Positions 43,683 to 52,584 of a stretch of 64,000 bases of DNA are shown here, in pieces. Numbering within the stretch: position 1 is the stretch's first letter; every line of letters starts with the position of its first letter. This DNA comes from Phycisphaerales bacterium (GTDB lineage Bacteria > Planctomycetota > Phycisphaerae > Phycisphaerales > SM1A02): contig JAKVBU010000006.1 of the NCBI GenBank assembly GCA_022446885.1, forward strand, positions 186,001-250,000. Direction: 5' to 3'. Both the position numbers and the translations under genes were made by a program. Under the pieces are notes generated by a model, which saw only the letters and a program-made list of their open reading frames with translations, was not told where the DNA came from and ran no database searches.

Positions 43683-45544
43683 CACTCCTGCTCCTCCTTC
43701 GTCGGCACTGGAGGCCGCATCTCAGATCCTAACGGACCCAACCAACGCAACGCCACCACGGTCAAATCGTCGGCCAACACACCATCCTGATGCGATTTGG
43801 CCAACCCGATCGTGTTTGCGCACAGGTCGGAAGCGGTGTCCTGCTCAAGCCCTTTCTCCAAGCCTTCCTGCCCGAGCATCTCCCCCTGGGCATCCATCGC
43901 CTCAGTAATCCCATCGGTATAGATGACGATTGATGCACCGGGGTCCAAAACGCCTTCCCTGATCGACCACTGTCCGTCGGGCATGATGCCTAGAAGCGGA
44001 CCGGTGGGATCCCCTTCAGCGCGGGCACCGTCTGCGTCGACCAGCATCGCTCTCGGGTGCCCCGCATTCACGATGCGATACACACCTGTCTGCACATCAA
44101 GTTGCAGCATGATCGCCGTGATGAACATCTGGCGAGGGTTGTTTTCAGCGAGTGACTGATCGACGGAAGAGGCCAACTCATCAATGTCAACTCCCTTGGC
44201 TGCCGCATCTCGAAGCACTCGACGCGCCATGGCCATGACGAGCGCCGGACCGATGCCGTGCCCGGACACATCGGCGACCACCACCGTCAGTGTGTCTCCC
44301 TGCATCCACCAGTCATAGAAATCTCCCGCCACTTGATCCGCCGGCTGCAGCACAGCATGCAGATCGAACTCCGCCCGATCGTGAAATGGCTCGGTCTCTG
44401 TTGGAAGCATCGACTGCTGAATCTCGCGTGCAACTTGCAACTCCCGCTCAATCGCCTGCCGTCGCCCTGCCTCCTCAGCAATCTGGTCCAAGGTCTCGCG
44501 TAGACGTGAGGTCATGGCATTGAATCCAGCGGCCAGTGCGCCTACTTCGTCGGTACCCAAGTCTGGCACTGTGGCACCGAGATCGCCGCCGGACACTTGG
44601 CTGACGCCTGTTGACAACTGCCGAATTCTCCCGGCCATACGCAAGCCTGCCCGCAGCAGAATCGCCAACACAATGATCGCTCCGACTGACAACAACAGGC
44701 CGTTGAACAGCAGCTGTCGGTCAACCGATGCGAACACTTCATGGGCGCCGATTTCAACATCGAATGTCCAGCCCAGCGTGGGCAGTTTCGCAGACTTCTC
44801 GATGTGATCCTCACCCGGGTCGTGCGCACCCTCAGGGAGTGGCGTCTTGATCTTGTCCCCATCGGCTGTCGTCAGACTCGGAATGACATCTTCAAAGCCA
44901 TTCACATCAAGTTGCTTGAACAACTCCGTCATGCCGATGTCGACAACCACCCACCCCTTCACGCCGTCTTCTGAAATGAATCGGGTTGTGTAGGAGACGA
45001 TTTCCTTCCCCACGACTTCTCCGTAGAACGGATCGGTCCACTGGCCGGGGCCCGGCTTCAAGTTCGGCAGATACCACGGTGTGTTCTTTGTGATGTCGAA
45101 CTTTGCCGCAATGTCGGCCATCTTGATCTTGCCGTCATGCAGATAGACATAGCCCGCCTGCTGGACCTCTGGTGGCGCATGACCGATGTCGAAGGCAACA
45201 GCAATGCCAACGACCAGTTGAAGTCGCTCGACCAGTTCAGAGCTGAGAATCGGACTCGACGACCATGTCACACCACCCAGTGAGAGCGCATCGGCGAGCG
45301 TGTCGGCGGCTCCTGCAGCGGTCGAGAGCTCGCTGTCGAGCAATTGTGCCGTTTGCTGGGCCAGCAGCCGGGCCCGTTCCATTGCATTTGCGGAAGCTGA
45401 TCGACGCAACGCCACCGTCTCGATGGTGATCAGTACAACGAATGTCAGAACAACCGGAAGGCCGACAAATACGAGTAGCCTCAGACGAAGAGACACGTCA
45501 GCCTTCGCCACGCGCTGCAGCGTCGGCCACCAGAATCGCGTCAT
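43682..45544 (-). CDS. Membrane sensor with HAMP and SpoIIE/PP2C phosphatase domain (RsbU-like)
   Basis: 620 aa. TM1 (residues ~22-42), a periplasmic sensor of Cache type (~45-280, with WYLPNLKPGPGQWTDPFYGE), TM2 (~285-310), HAMP, a short coiled coil ending EIQQSMLPTE, and a SpoIIE-type serine phosphatase with VAGDFYDW, VVADVSGHGIGPAL and DGITEA. Such proteins dephosphorylate anti-sigma-factor antagonists; no such partner is in the window. ATG 45544 overlaps pgl by 47 nt. GTG 45496, just after the pgl stop and behind GAAGG, is a good alternative start. Confidence 0.9.
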   Translation of the reverse strand: MTRFWWPTLQRVAKADVSLRLRLLVFVGLPVVLTFVVLITIETVALRRSASANAMERARLLAQQTAQLLDSELSTAAGAADTLADALSLGGVTWSSSPILSSELVERLQLVVGIAVAFDIGHAPPEVQQAGYVYLHDGKIKMADIAAKFDITKNTPWYLPNLKPGPGQWTDPFYGEVVGKEIVSYTTRFISEDGVKGWVVVDIGMTELFKQLDVNGFEDVIPSLTTADGDKIKTPLPEGAHDPGEDHIEKSAKLPTLGWTFDVEIGAHEVFASVDRQLLFNGLLLSVGAIIVLAILLRAGLRMAGRIRQLSTGVSQVSGGDLGATVPDLGTDEVGALAAGFNAMTSRLRETLDQIAEEAGRRQAIERELQVAREIQQSMLPTETEPFHDRAEFDLHAVLQPADQVAGDFYDWWMQGDTLTVVVADVSGHGIGPALVMAMARRVLRDAAAKGVDIDELASSVDQSLAENNPRQMFITAIMLQLDVQTGVYRIVNAGHPRAMLVDADGARAEGDPTGPLLGIMPDGQWSIREGVLDPGASIVIYTDGITEAMDAQGEMLGQEGLEKGLEQDTASDLCANTIGLAKSHQDGVLADDLTVVALRWLGPLGSEMRPPVPTKEEQE

Positions 45545-46199
45545 CTGGATCAACGTGACCGGCGGGAATACTCAGGTCCCCATCAAGCAGTTTGCGTACG
45601 GCGTCCTGCTTTGACTCACCGATCACATACCAAACGATCGTGCCTGCGCGATTCAGCGCGCCTCGAGTGAGCGTCATTCGGCGGTGTCCGTTGAATGGGC
45701 CGCTGGTTGTGCCCACATCTTCGACAGTCAGATCACACACCGGGTCGCCAGGAGCCAGAGATGCCGTGTGGCCATCGTCGCCAAGCCCCAGTTGAATGAC
45801 ATCAATCTGCCCATCAGGGCGTAGCGATCGAATCTGCTTCTGGTACTCGCGACCGGCACCGAAGAGGTCGTCGGTAGTGACCGGCATGGGCCAAGCGTGA
45901 TCTTCAGAGATCAGGCCGCTGTCAAGGAAGATGCGCTTGATGGCCGTCCAGTTCCGATCAGCGTCGCCATCGGGCGCAACACGCTCATCAACCTGAAGCA
46001 GGTGCACCTTGTTCCACTCGACGACCGAGTCCTTGGCCAGTTGCTCAAGCATCGGCCATGGGGTCGTGCCGCCACTCACCGCAAAGGTCGCTTCGCCCTT
46101 GGCGATGATCGCTCGGCGGAGCAGGTCCGAAAGCACCTGCGCCCCGCGAATGGCTGCGGATGCTTCATTTGGAACAACTTGGACTCGTAGTGCAGTCAT
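45498..46199 (-). CDS. pgl: 6-phosphogluconolactonase
   Basis: 233 aa; second step of the oxidative pentose phosphate pathway. The NagB/RpiA-like fold shows FAVSGGTTPWPMLEQL, LLQVDERVAPDGDADRN, and GLGDDGHTASLAPG, all typical of DevB/Pgl. ATG 46199 lies 11 nt after the zwf stop; GTG 46214 overlaps that stop (GTGA) and is also possible. Position between zwf and a phosphatase gene supports co-expression. Confidence 0.93.
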   Translation of the reverse strand: MTALRVQVVPNEASAAIRGAQVLSDLLRRAIIAKGEATFAVSGGTTPWPMLEQLAKDSVVEWNKVHLLQVDERVAPDGDADRNWTAIKRIFLDSGLISEDHAWPMPVTTDDLFGAGREYQKQIRSLRPDGQIDVIQLGLGDDGHTASLAPGDPVCDLTVEDVGTTSGPFNGHRRMTLTRGALNRAGTIVWYVIGESKQDAVRKLLDGDLSIPAGHVDPDDAILVADAAARGEG

Positions 46200-46210
46200 G
46201 GGGAAAGTCG

Positions 46211-47602
46211 TCACAGTCTCTCAGGCGAGAGCGGATCATGCCATCTGCCAAAGCCCTTGATCAGGCCGTCGGCCTCAGAGGGCCCCCAGGACCCCTTGGG
46301 GTAGTCGAATATCGGCGTCCCAGCGGCCAGTACCGGGTCAACGACCTGCCAAGTGCTCTCAACCTCATCGACCCGAGCGAACAGGCCCGAGTCGCCGGAC
46401 AGCGCATCGCCGATCAGCCGATCGTATGCCTCGAGTTCCTCGGGCTCCTGATGCAGTGCGATCATCTCGATCTGCTCTCCAACCATCTCCTCACCGCCCT
46501 TCTTGGCGCTGGCGCCGATCGCGATGAGTGTTGATGGCTTGAGTTGGAATCGGAAGTAGTTGCGGGAGGGGCCGCCCTCTGCCGCAAAGAGCCGCTGCGG
46601 CGGCTTGTGCATGGACACAAGCACCTCGGTAGCTGTCACTGGCAGATGTTTGCCGACTCGAATGAAGAAGGGCACGCCCGCCCACCGCCATGAGTCGATG
46701 TTGATCCGAATTGCGGCGTACGTCTCAGTGGTAGAGCCCTGGGCTACTCCCGGCTCGTTCTTGAATCCCTCATACCTGCCACGCACGACATCGTCTACCT
46801 GCAGCGGAAGCATCGATCGGAACAGCCGGACCTTTGCGTCTCGCAGTGACTCATCATCAGCCGCTGCTGGTGGATCCATTGCCAACAGAGCCACGGCCTG
46901 CATCATGTGATTCTGAACGACATCCCGGATCGCCCCGGCTTCGTCATAGAAACCTCCACGCCCCTCGACACCGAAATCCTCGGCCATGGTGATCTGAATC
47001 GCTCGCACATGCTCGCGATTCCAGATGGGTTCAAGAAACCGATTGGCGAATCGGAAGTACTGCAGATTCAGCAACGCTTCCTTGCCCAGATAGTGGTCGA
47101 TGCGGTAGATCCGGTCTTCGGGAAACACCCGGTGCAGCACCTTGTTCAGCGCTTGAGCTGACTGCAGATCGCGTCCGAATGGCTTCTCCACCACCACCGA
47201 TGCGCCCTCTGCACAGCCGGAGGCCTTGAGTTCTTCCACGACCGATTCAAAGACGCTGGGCGGAATGGCGAGGTAGTACAGGGGCCGCTTCCTGCTGCCC
47301 AACTTCTCTCGCAGCCCAGCGAAGCAGTCTTTCTGGCTGTAGTCAACCATGCAGTGGTGCAGCCGCTGGGCAAGGCGATCAAAGATGGCATCGTCCAACT
47401 CGCCACCGAATCGCTCAATGCCGTCACGAGCACGCGATCGAATCGCCTCGTCAGACATTGCATCGCGGCTGATGCCCACGACAGGCACGTTGAGCGCCCC
47501 ACGCTTCTCCATGTCGTACAACGACGGGAAGATCTTCCGGTGGGCCAGATCACCCGTTGCGCCAAAGAGCACAAGAACATCAGACTCCCTTTGTTCGCTC
47601 AA
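46211..47602 (-). CDS. zwf: Glucose-6-phosphate 1-dehydrogenase
   Basis: 463 aa; oxidises glucose 6-phosphate with NADP(+). The coenzyme site is VLFGATGDLAHRKIFPSLY, and the substrate-binding active site RIDHYLGKEALLN is intact. IRVGKHLP and VVEKPFGRD are further family marks. The start is TTG 47602, whose TTGA overlaps the gnd stop and follows an AGAGGC Shine-Dalgarno; no near ATG is in frame. Confidence 0.96.
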   Translation of the reverse strand: MSEQRESDVLVLFGATGDLAHRKIFPSLYDMEKRGALNVPVVGISRDAMSDEAIRSRARDGIERFGGELDDAIFDRLAQRLHHCMVDYSQKDCFAGLREKLGSRKRPLYYLAIPPSVFESVVEELKASGCAEGASVVVEKPFGRDLQSAQALNKVLHRVFPEDRIYRIDHYLGKEALLNLQYFRFANRFLEPIWNREHVRAIQITMAEDFGVEGRGGFYDEAGAIRDVVQNHMMQAVALLAMDPPAAADDESLRDAKVRLFRSMLPLQVDDVVRGRYEGFKNEPGVAQGSTTETYAAIRINIDSWRWAGVPFFIRVGKHLPVTATEVLVSMHKPPQRLFAAEGGPSRNYFRFQLKPSTLIAIGASAKKGGEEMVGEQIEMIALHQEPEELEAYDRLIGDALSGDSGLFARVDEVESTWQVVDPVLAAGTPIFDYPKGSWGPSEADGLIKGFGRWHDPLSPERL

Positions 47603-48630
47603 GCGCCCGCCTCTTTCTCATGATGGCCGCCAAACTGAAACCGCATGGCCGAAAGCACCTTGTCGGCGAACATGGCCTCGCCCCGGGAACTGAATCGCTG
47701 GAAGAGCGCCGCTCCAAGAACGGGCGCAGGCGCCGAGACATCGATGCCGGCCTCGAGTGTCCATCGCCCCTCGCCCGAGTCAGATACGCGGCCTTCGAAA
47801 CCGCCAAGTGCCGGATCATCACGCAGGGAGAGGGCCGTGAGGTCGAGCAGCCAAGAAGAGATCACGCTGCCCCGACGCCAGACTTCAGTGATGCCCGCGA
47901 GATCAAGGTCGTACTGGTAATGCTCGGGATTGCGAAGCGGCGACGTTTCAGCGTCTTGTTCCCGCCCTGCGGTTCCGGCATCAGCGTGGTGAAGAATGTT
48001 CAGCCCCTCGGCATAGGCCGCCATCAGGCCGTACTCGATGCCGTTGTGCACCATCTTCACGAAATGACCCGCGCCATGGCGTTCGCCGCAGTGCAGCCAC
48101 CCTTGCTCTGCCGGGCCTGGTGCACCTGATGCCCCCGGCGTTCGAGGGGCCGCCTCAACGCCAGGCGCCAGCGTCTCGAAGATCGGAGACAGATACTCGA
48201 CCGCATCTCGCTGGCCTCCGATCATCTGGCAGTACCCCCGCTCGGCCCCCCAGACACCACCGCTCACGCCAACGTCGAGATACCTAATCCCCGCTGACTC
48301 CAGGCGTTCGCCCCGAGTGATGTCGTCTTGCCAACAAGAGTTTCCGCCATCGATCAAGACATCACCGGCCTGAAGCAGCGGTTCGAATCTGGCAATGGTG
48401 TCATCCACGAATGCTGCAGGCACCATGAGCCAGACAACCACCCGGCCCTCCTGGGCACGAAGGTGCTCAACCATGGCCTCGGGTGTGTCTGCTGGGTGGG
48501 CGCCATCGGAAGCGAGCGCTGCAACCGCTTCAGCAGAGACATCCCAAGCCGTGACCGCATGGCCAGCGTTCATGATGCGGCGCGACATGTTCGCGCCCAT
48601 CCGTCCCAGCCCCACCATTCCAATGTGCAT
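47599..48630 (-). CDS. gnd: 6-phosphogluconate dehydrogenase, short form
   Basis: 343 aa; decarboxylates 6-phosphogluconate to ribulose 5-phosphate. N-terminal MHIGMVGLGRMGANMSRR Rossmann motif, substrate loop VLIDGGNSCWQDD, and catalytic HFVKMVHNGIEYG. It belongs to the short (decarboxylating, often NAD-preferring) class, lacking the long C-terminal repeat of ~470-aa enzymes. GAGGAG precedes ATG 48630, and the gene lies 15 nt after the rpiB-tal fusion. Confidence 0.94.
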   Translation of the reverse strand: MHIGMVGLGRMGANMSRRIMNAGHAVTAWDVSAEAVAALASDGAHPADTPEAMVEHLRAQEGRVVVWLMVPAAFVDDTIARFEPLLQAGDVLIDGGNSCWQDDITRGERLESAGIRYLDVGVSGGVWGAERGYCQMIGGQRDAVEYLSPIFETLAPGVEAAPRTPGASGAPGPAEQGWLHCGERHGAGHFVKMVHNGIEYGLMAAYAEGLNILHHADAGTAGREQDAETSPLRNPEHYQYDLDLAGITEVWRRGSVISSWLLDLTALSLRDDPALGGFEGRVSDSGEGRWTLEAGIDVSAPAPVLGAALFQRFSSRGEAMFADKVLSAMRFQFGGHHEKEAGA

Positions 48631-48645
48631 CGCCCAGCTCCTCGA

Positions 48646-50199
48646 TCAGGCCGACTGCAGCGAGGCCGTCTTCTCGGCGATCGCTTCCAGCAGTGCGTCC
48701 CAAGACTTCACAAATGCTGCGGCGCCCTCTTCCTGCAGTTGAGCGGCGAGCGCCTTGAGATCGACGCCGGATGCTTCTGCCGATGCCAACACGGCATCAG
48801 CCTGCGCCCACTGCGTTTCACCCAGAAGATCACCGACCGTACCGTGATCGGCGAAGGCCAGCAGCGTAGCCTCGGGAATCGTGTCAACCGTTCCCTCTGC
48901 AGCCAGCGCCTCCACGTACATGGTGTCCCTCAGGGCTGGATCCTTGGTGCTTGTGCTGGCCATGAGCACCTTCTGTTCGTGCGCACCTGCTGCAGCGAGT
49001 GTCTCCCAGCGAGGTCCACTGAAGATGTCCTTCGAGGCCTGATGGCACTTGACCGTCGCTGCGATACCGACCTTGAACCGGGCATCTTCACCGACGACTT
49101 CATGAGTCGGCGTGTCCCATCTTGAGACAAAGATCGATGCCACTGAGGCCACGTCAAGCGACAACCCCTCAGCATGGCGGCGTTCGAGCCCTCGAACATA
49201 GGCTTCTGCGGCAGCTCGATACTGGCATTCGTCAAACAGCAACGTCACATTCACGTTGACGCCGCGGTAAATCAACGCCTCAATAGCCTCCGGGCCGGCA
49301 GGCGTGCCCGGCACCTTGATCATGAGGTTTGGCCGATCAGCCTGTGCATACAGCGACAAACCTTGCTCGATGGTTCCCTTGGCGTCCATCGCCAACCCCG
49401 GAGACACTTCCAGCGAGACGAATCCGTCGGTGTGGCCGGAGACGTCCCAGGCTGTACGAAGAATGTCGGCCGCCCGCGTGAGGTCGCTGATCGCAAGCGC
49501 GAAAGCGAACGTCTCCGGATCGCCATCGGGGTTGGAGGCATGCAGTTGCGCCAACTGGTCGTCGTACAGATCGCTGCCCTCGACTGCCTTCTGCAGAATT
49601 GACGGATTCGAAGTCAGCCCCGTTACAGCCAGATCGCTGGTGTATCGCGCCAGTGTGCCGTCGTCGAGGATGCTACGACTGATGTAGTCGAGCCAGATGG
49701 CCTGGCCCGCGTCGTGCAGTTGCTGACAGGGATTCATCGTGCGATGCCTTTCGATGCGTATGAGATGTGCCAGCCGCCGCCGGTGACGTTCCTGCCCGCT
49801 GAATCGGGCCTCTAGGAAGGCGACTGCAAGTTCGTGTGCAACCTCGATGCCGATGACCCGAGCCCCCAACGTGAGGACATTCGCGGCGTCATGCTCGACC
49901 ATCTGGTGTGCCGTGTAGGTGTCGTGAGCGGTGGCCGCCCGAATCCCGGGAAAACGATTCGCGGCCATGGACATGCCGGCCCCGGACCCGCACAGCAGGA
50001 TGCCATGCGTTGCTCTTCCGGCGCCGATCTCCCGACACAGATCGCCTGCCACACAGGGGAAGTCAACCGACTCACCGGAGTCGGGGCCCACACCTCGGGC
50101 GTCCCATCCCAGGGCACGGAGCTGATCGATCAAGGCGTTGCGCATGCCCAATGCCGCGTGATCCGCAGCCAGAACGACGGTGGTCGAGGAGGGTGTCAT
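48646..50199 (-). CDS. Ribose-5-phosphate isomerase B / transaldolase fusion
   Basis: 517 aa in a single frame. Residues 1-~150 are RpiB: AADHAALGMRNALI, the Cys-containing LLCGSGAGMSMAANRFPGIR, and HDAANVLTLGARVIG. Residues ~155-517 are a full-length transaldolase of the ~360-aa mycobacterial type: AIWLDYISR, TGLTSNPSIL, and the Schiff-base Lys in NLMIKVPGT. No stop separates them. An internal ATG at 49737 with GAAAGG upstream is where a free-standing tal would begin, so both a fusion and separate Tal could be made. Start ATG 50199; TACGAT lies 9 nt upstream. Long in-frame sequence above 50199 is antisense to the kinase gene. Confidence 0.88.
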   Translation of the reverse strand: MTPSSTTVVLAADHAALGMRNALIDQLRALGWDARGVGPDSGESVDFPCVAGDLCREIGAGRATHGILLCGSGAGMSMAANRFPGIRAATAHDTYTAHQMVEHDAANVLTLGARVIGIEVAHELAVAFLEARFSGQERHRRRLAHLIRIERHRTMNPCQQLHDAGQAIWLDYISRSILDDGTLARYTSDLAVTGLTSNPSILQKAVEGSDLYDDQLAQLHASNPDGDPETFAFALAISDLTRAADILRTAWDVSGHTDGFVSLEVSPGLAMDAKGTIEQGLSLYAQADRPNLMIKVPGTPAGPEAIEALIYRGVNVNVTLLFDECQYRAAAEAYVRGLERRHAEGLSLDVASVASIFVSRWDTPTHEVVGEDARFKVGIAATVKCHQASKDIFSGPRWETLAAAGAHEQKVLMASTSTKDPALRDTMYVEALAAEGTVDTIPEATLLAFADHGTVGDLLGETQWAQADAVLASAEASGVDLKALAAQLQEEGAAAFVKSWDALLEAIAEKTASLQSA

Positions 50200-50208
50200 C
50201 AGAAGGGA

Positions 50209-50249
50209 ATCGTACCCGAACGGTGCCGGGGCTCGGTTGGGTCTACTAT
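50209..50249. promoter_or_regulatory. Divergent near-leaderless promoters of the sugar hub
   Basis: Minus-strand TACGAT (50214-50209, 9 nt before ATG 50199) and plus-strand TACTAT (50244-50249, 8 nt before ATG 50258) are back to back, 29 bp apart. Any -35 contacts of the two promoters must overlap, so a single bound regulator or mutual exclusion could set both directions. Confidence 0.5.
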
Positions 50250-50257
50250 TCCAATCA

Positions 50258-50950
50258 ATGGGCGATTCAACTGAGCACAGAACACTTGTCATCGACGTCG
50301 GCGGCACCAATCTCAAGGTGCTGGCCGAAGGCGCAGCTGACCGCATCAAGATCAAATCTGGCCGGTCGCTGGGCCCCACAGACATGGTGGAAAAGGTGCA
50401 GTCGGCCTGCAAAGAGCAGGGATGGACATGGAACAGGGTCTCCATGGGCTTTCCAGCCCCCGTGGTTGGCGGGCGAGTGCTCACCGATCCCAGCAATCTG
50501 GGTGACGGGTGGCAGGGGTTCGATTTTGCCTCAGCGTTCAACTGCCCCGTTCGGATCATCAACGACGCCGCCATGCAGGCCCTCGGCTCATGGCACGGTG
50601 GTGGCATGATGTTCCTCGGGCTCGGCACGGGTCTGGGCGCAGCTTGGGTGGAGAATGGGCGCGTCGAGCCGGTCGAGTTGGGCCATATGCCTTGGGATGA
50701 CACCCACACTTGGGAGGATCTGGCTGGTAAAGCCGGCCTCAAGCGCCTCGGCTTTGATGCTTGGAAGGCGCATCTCTGGGCCATGATCGACCGCCTGACC
50801 CAGTCCATCGATCCGGACTATTTCGTGCTTGGGGGGGGCAATGTGAAGAAGCTCGATGAACTCCCTCCTCGGTGTGAGCGTGGCGACAACCGCAACGCCT
50901 TTACAGGTGGTTTTCGGATGTGGGCACCCGACGAGGCGGCCGAGCGGTGA
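50258..50950 (+). CDS. ppgK: ROK-family kinase, polyphosphate glucokinase-like
   Basis: 230 aa, short for ROK kinases and close to PPGK. Phosphate-binding VIDVGGTNLKVLAEG at residues ~12-25, GFPAPVVGGRV, and the catalytic Asp in IINDAAMQALG. LGLGTGLGAA and VELGH follow. The ROK zinc motif CxCGxxGCxE is missing, as in PPGKs. Phosphorylates glucose from polyphosphate and/or ATP; the donor cannot be told from sequence. Its stop overlaps the pgi GTG (GTGA). Confidence 0.85.
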   Translation: MGDSTEHRTLVIDVGGTNLKVLAEGAADRIKIKSGRSLGPTDMVEKVQSACKEQGWTWNRVSMGFPAPVVGGRVLTDPSNLGDGWQGFDFASAFNCPVRIINDAAMQALGSWHGGGMMFLGLGTGLGAAWVENGRVEPVELGHMPWDDTHTWEDLAGKAGLKRLGFDAWKAHLWAMIDRLTQSIDPDYFVLGGGNVKKLDELPPRCERGDNRNAFTGGFRMWAPDEAAER

Positions 50951-52584
50951 CCACAATCGACCAGGCCTGGTCTGCATTGAGTGCCCACGCGGAGGCGCTT
51001 CAAGATGTCCATTTGCGGCACTTGTTCGACCGTGAGCCCGAGAGATTCCAACGCCGAAGGGCCCAAGTGGGTGAGCTGTTTATCGACTGCTCCAAGCATC
51101 TGGCGACTGAAGAAACCGATGCCTTGCTCTGTGATCTGGCTCGCGCTGCAGATGTTGAAGGCCGCCGAGACGCCATGTTTGCCGGTGAGCACATCAACGT
51201 CAGCGAAGGGCGGGCTGTTGGGCACGTGGCCCTGCGCAATCAGACAGATCAGCCGTTCATGATCGACGGCACCGACGTCATGCCGAGTGTTCGCAGAGAA
51301 CTCGATCGCATGCGTGCGTTCTGTGCAAGCATTCACGATGGCACATGGACCGGGCACAGTGGAAAGAAGATCACGGATGTCGTCAACATCGGCATCGGCG
51401 GCAGTGATCTGGGGCCGGTCATGGTGACTGAGGCACTTCGGCCCTTTGCCCGACCCGATCTGGCCTGCCACTTCGTCTCCAACGTTGACCCAGCACACAT
51501 TTGCGACACTCTGGCCAACCTTGATCCAGAGACAACCCTATTCATTGTGGCCAGCAAGACGTTCGGCACCCTTGAAACCCTCACCAATGCTCGCGTGGCC
51601 CGACGGTGGTTGTTGGACACGGTGGGATCAGAAGAGGCTGTTGCCCGCCACTTTGTCGCCCTGTCAACGAATGTCGAACGAGTTACCCAGTTCGGCATCG
51701 ATCCAGACAACATGTTTGTCTTCTGGGATTGGGTGGGCGGGCGGTATTCGCTGTGGTCGGCAATCGGGCTGTCGATCGCGCTGGCCGTGGGCTTCGATCG
51801 ATTCGAGGCGCTTCTTGAGGGAGCGCATGAGATGGACGAGCACTTCCGCAACACCCCTCTGGAATCGAATGTTCCCATTCGACTCGGGCTGCTCGACTGC
51901 TGGTACCGCAATTGCCACGACATGCAGTCGATCGCCGTTCTGCCATACGACCAGCACCTGCACCGCCTGCCCGCATATTTGCAGCAGGCGATGATGGAAA
52001 GCAACGGCAAGCACGTGAACCTGCACGGCCAGCGTGTGAGCCAAGCGACCTCTCCAGTGCTCTGGGGAGAGCCGGGTACCAACGGTCAGCACGCGTTTCA
52101 TCAGATGCTGCATCAAGGCACAACTCGAGTGCCGTGCGACTTCATCGTGGCCATGGAAAGCCACACGAGTCTCGGTGAACAACACCTCGATCTGGTCGCC
52201 AACTGCATCGCCCAGTCGGAAGCCATGATGCGTGGTCGCACTGACAGTGAGGTTCGTGAAGAACTCGCCGCGATGGGTATGGCCGTAGACCAGATCGATG
52301 CCATTGCCCCACACAAGGTGATGGAAGGCAATCGGCCATCTACCACAATGCTGTACCCCCGCCTGACACCTCACATGCTGGGCATGCTCATCGCCCTGTA
52401 TGAGCATCGAATCTTCACTGCCGCTGCAGTCTGGGGCATTGATGCCTTCGACCAATGGGGTGTCGAGTTGGGCAAGTCACTGGCCGTTTCGATACGACCG
52501 ATGCTGAGCGCTGACGAGTCGCCATCCGATCGAGATGCGTCAACGATCGGGTTGATCGAACTGGTCCGCCAGCATGCCCACTGA
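50947..52584 (+). CDS. pgi: Glucose-6-phosphate isomerase
   Basis: 545 aa; interconverts glucose 6-phosphate and fructose 6-phosphate. The family signatures DWVGGRYSLWSAIGL and GEPGTNGQHAFHQMLHQGT are intact, as are GIGGSDLGPVM and ASKTFGTLET. Start is GTG 50947 overlapping the kinase stop; the longer frame to 50920 adds only 9 unrelated residues. It overlaps the debranching enzyme by 11 nt at its 3' end. Confidence 0.97.
   Translation: MTTIDQAWSALSAHAEALQDVHLRHLFDREPERFQRRRAQVGELFIDCSKHLATEETDALLCDLARAADVEGRRDAMFAGEHINVSEGRAVGHVALRNQTDQPFMIDGTDVMPSVRRELDRMRAFCASIHDGTWTGHSGKKITDVVNIGIGGSDLGPVMVTEALRPFARPDLACHFVSNVDPAHICDTLANLDPETTLFIVASKTFGTLETLTNARVARRWLLDTVGSEEAVARHFVALSTNVERVTQFGIDPDNMFVFWDWVGGRYSLWSAIGLSIALAVGFDRFEALLEGAHEMDEHFRNTPLESNVPIRLGLLDCWYRNCHDMQSIAVLPYDQHLHRLPAYLQQAMMESNGKHVNLHGQRVSQATSPVLWGEPGTNGQHAFHQMLHQGTTRVPCDFIVAMESHTSLGEQHLDLVANCIAQSEAMMRGRTDSEVREELAAMGMAVDQIDAIAPHKVMEGNRPSTTMLYPRLTPHMLGMLIALYEHRIFTAAAVWGIDAFDQWGVELGKSLAVSIRPMLSADESPSDRDASTIGLIELVRQHAH

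Noticed and set aside
50202-50808. N-terminal extension of the RpiB-Tal frame above ATG 50199
   Set aside because: This part is antisense to the ppgK-like gene and low-complexity; RpiB similarity starts at MTPSSTT.
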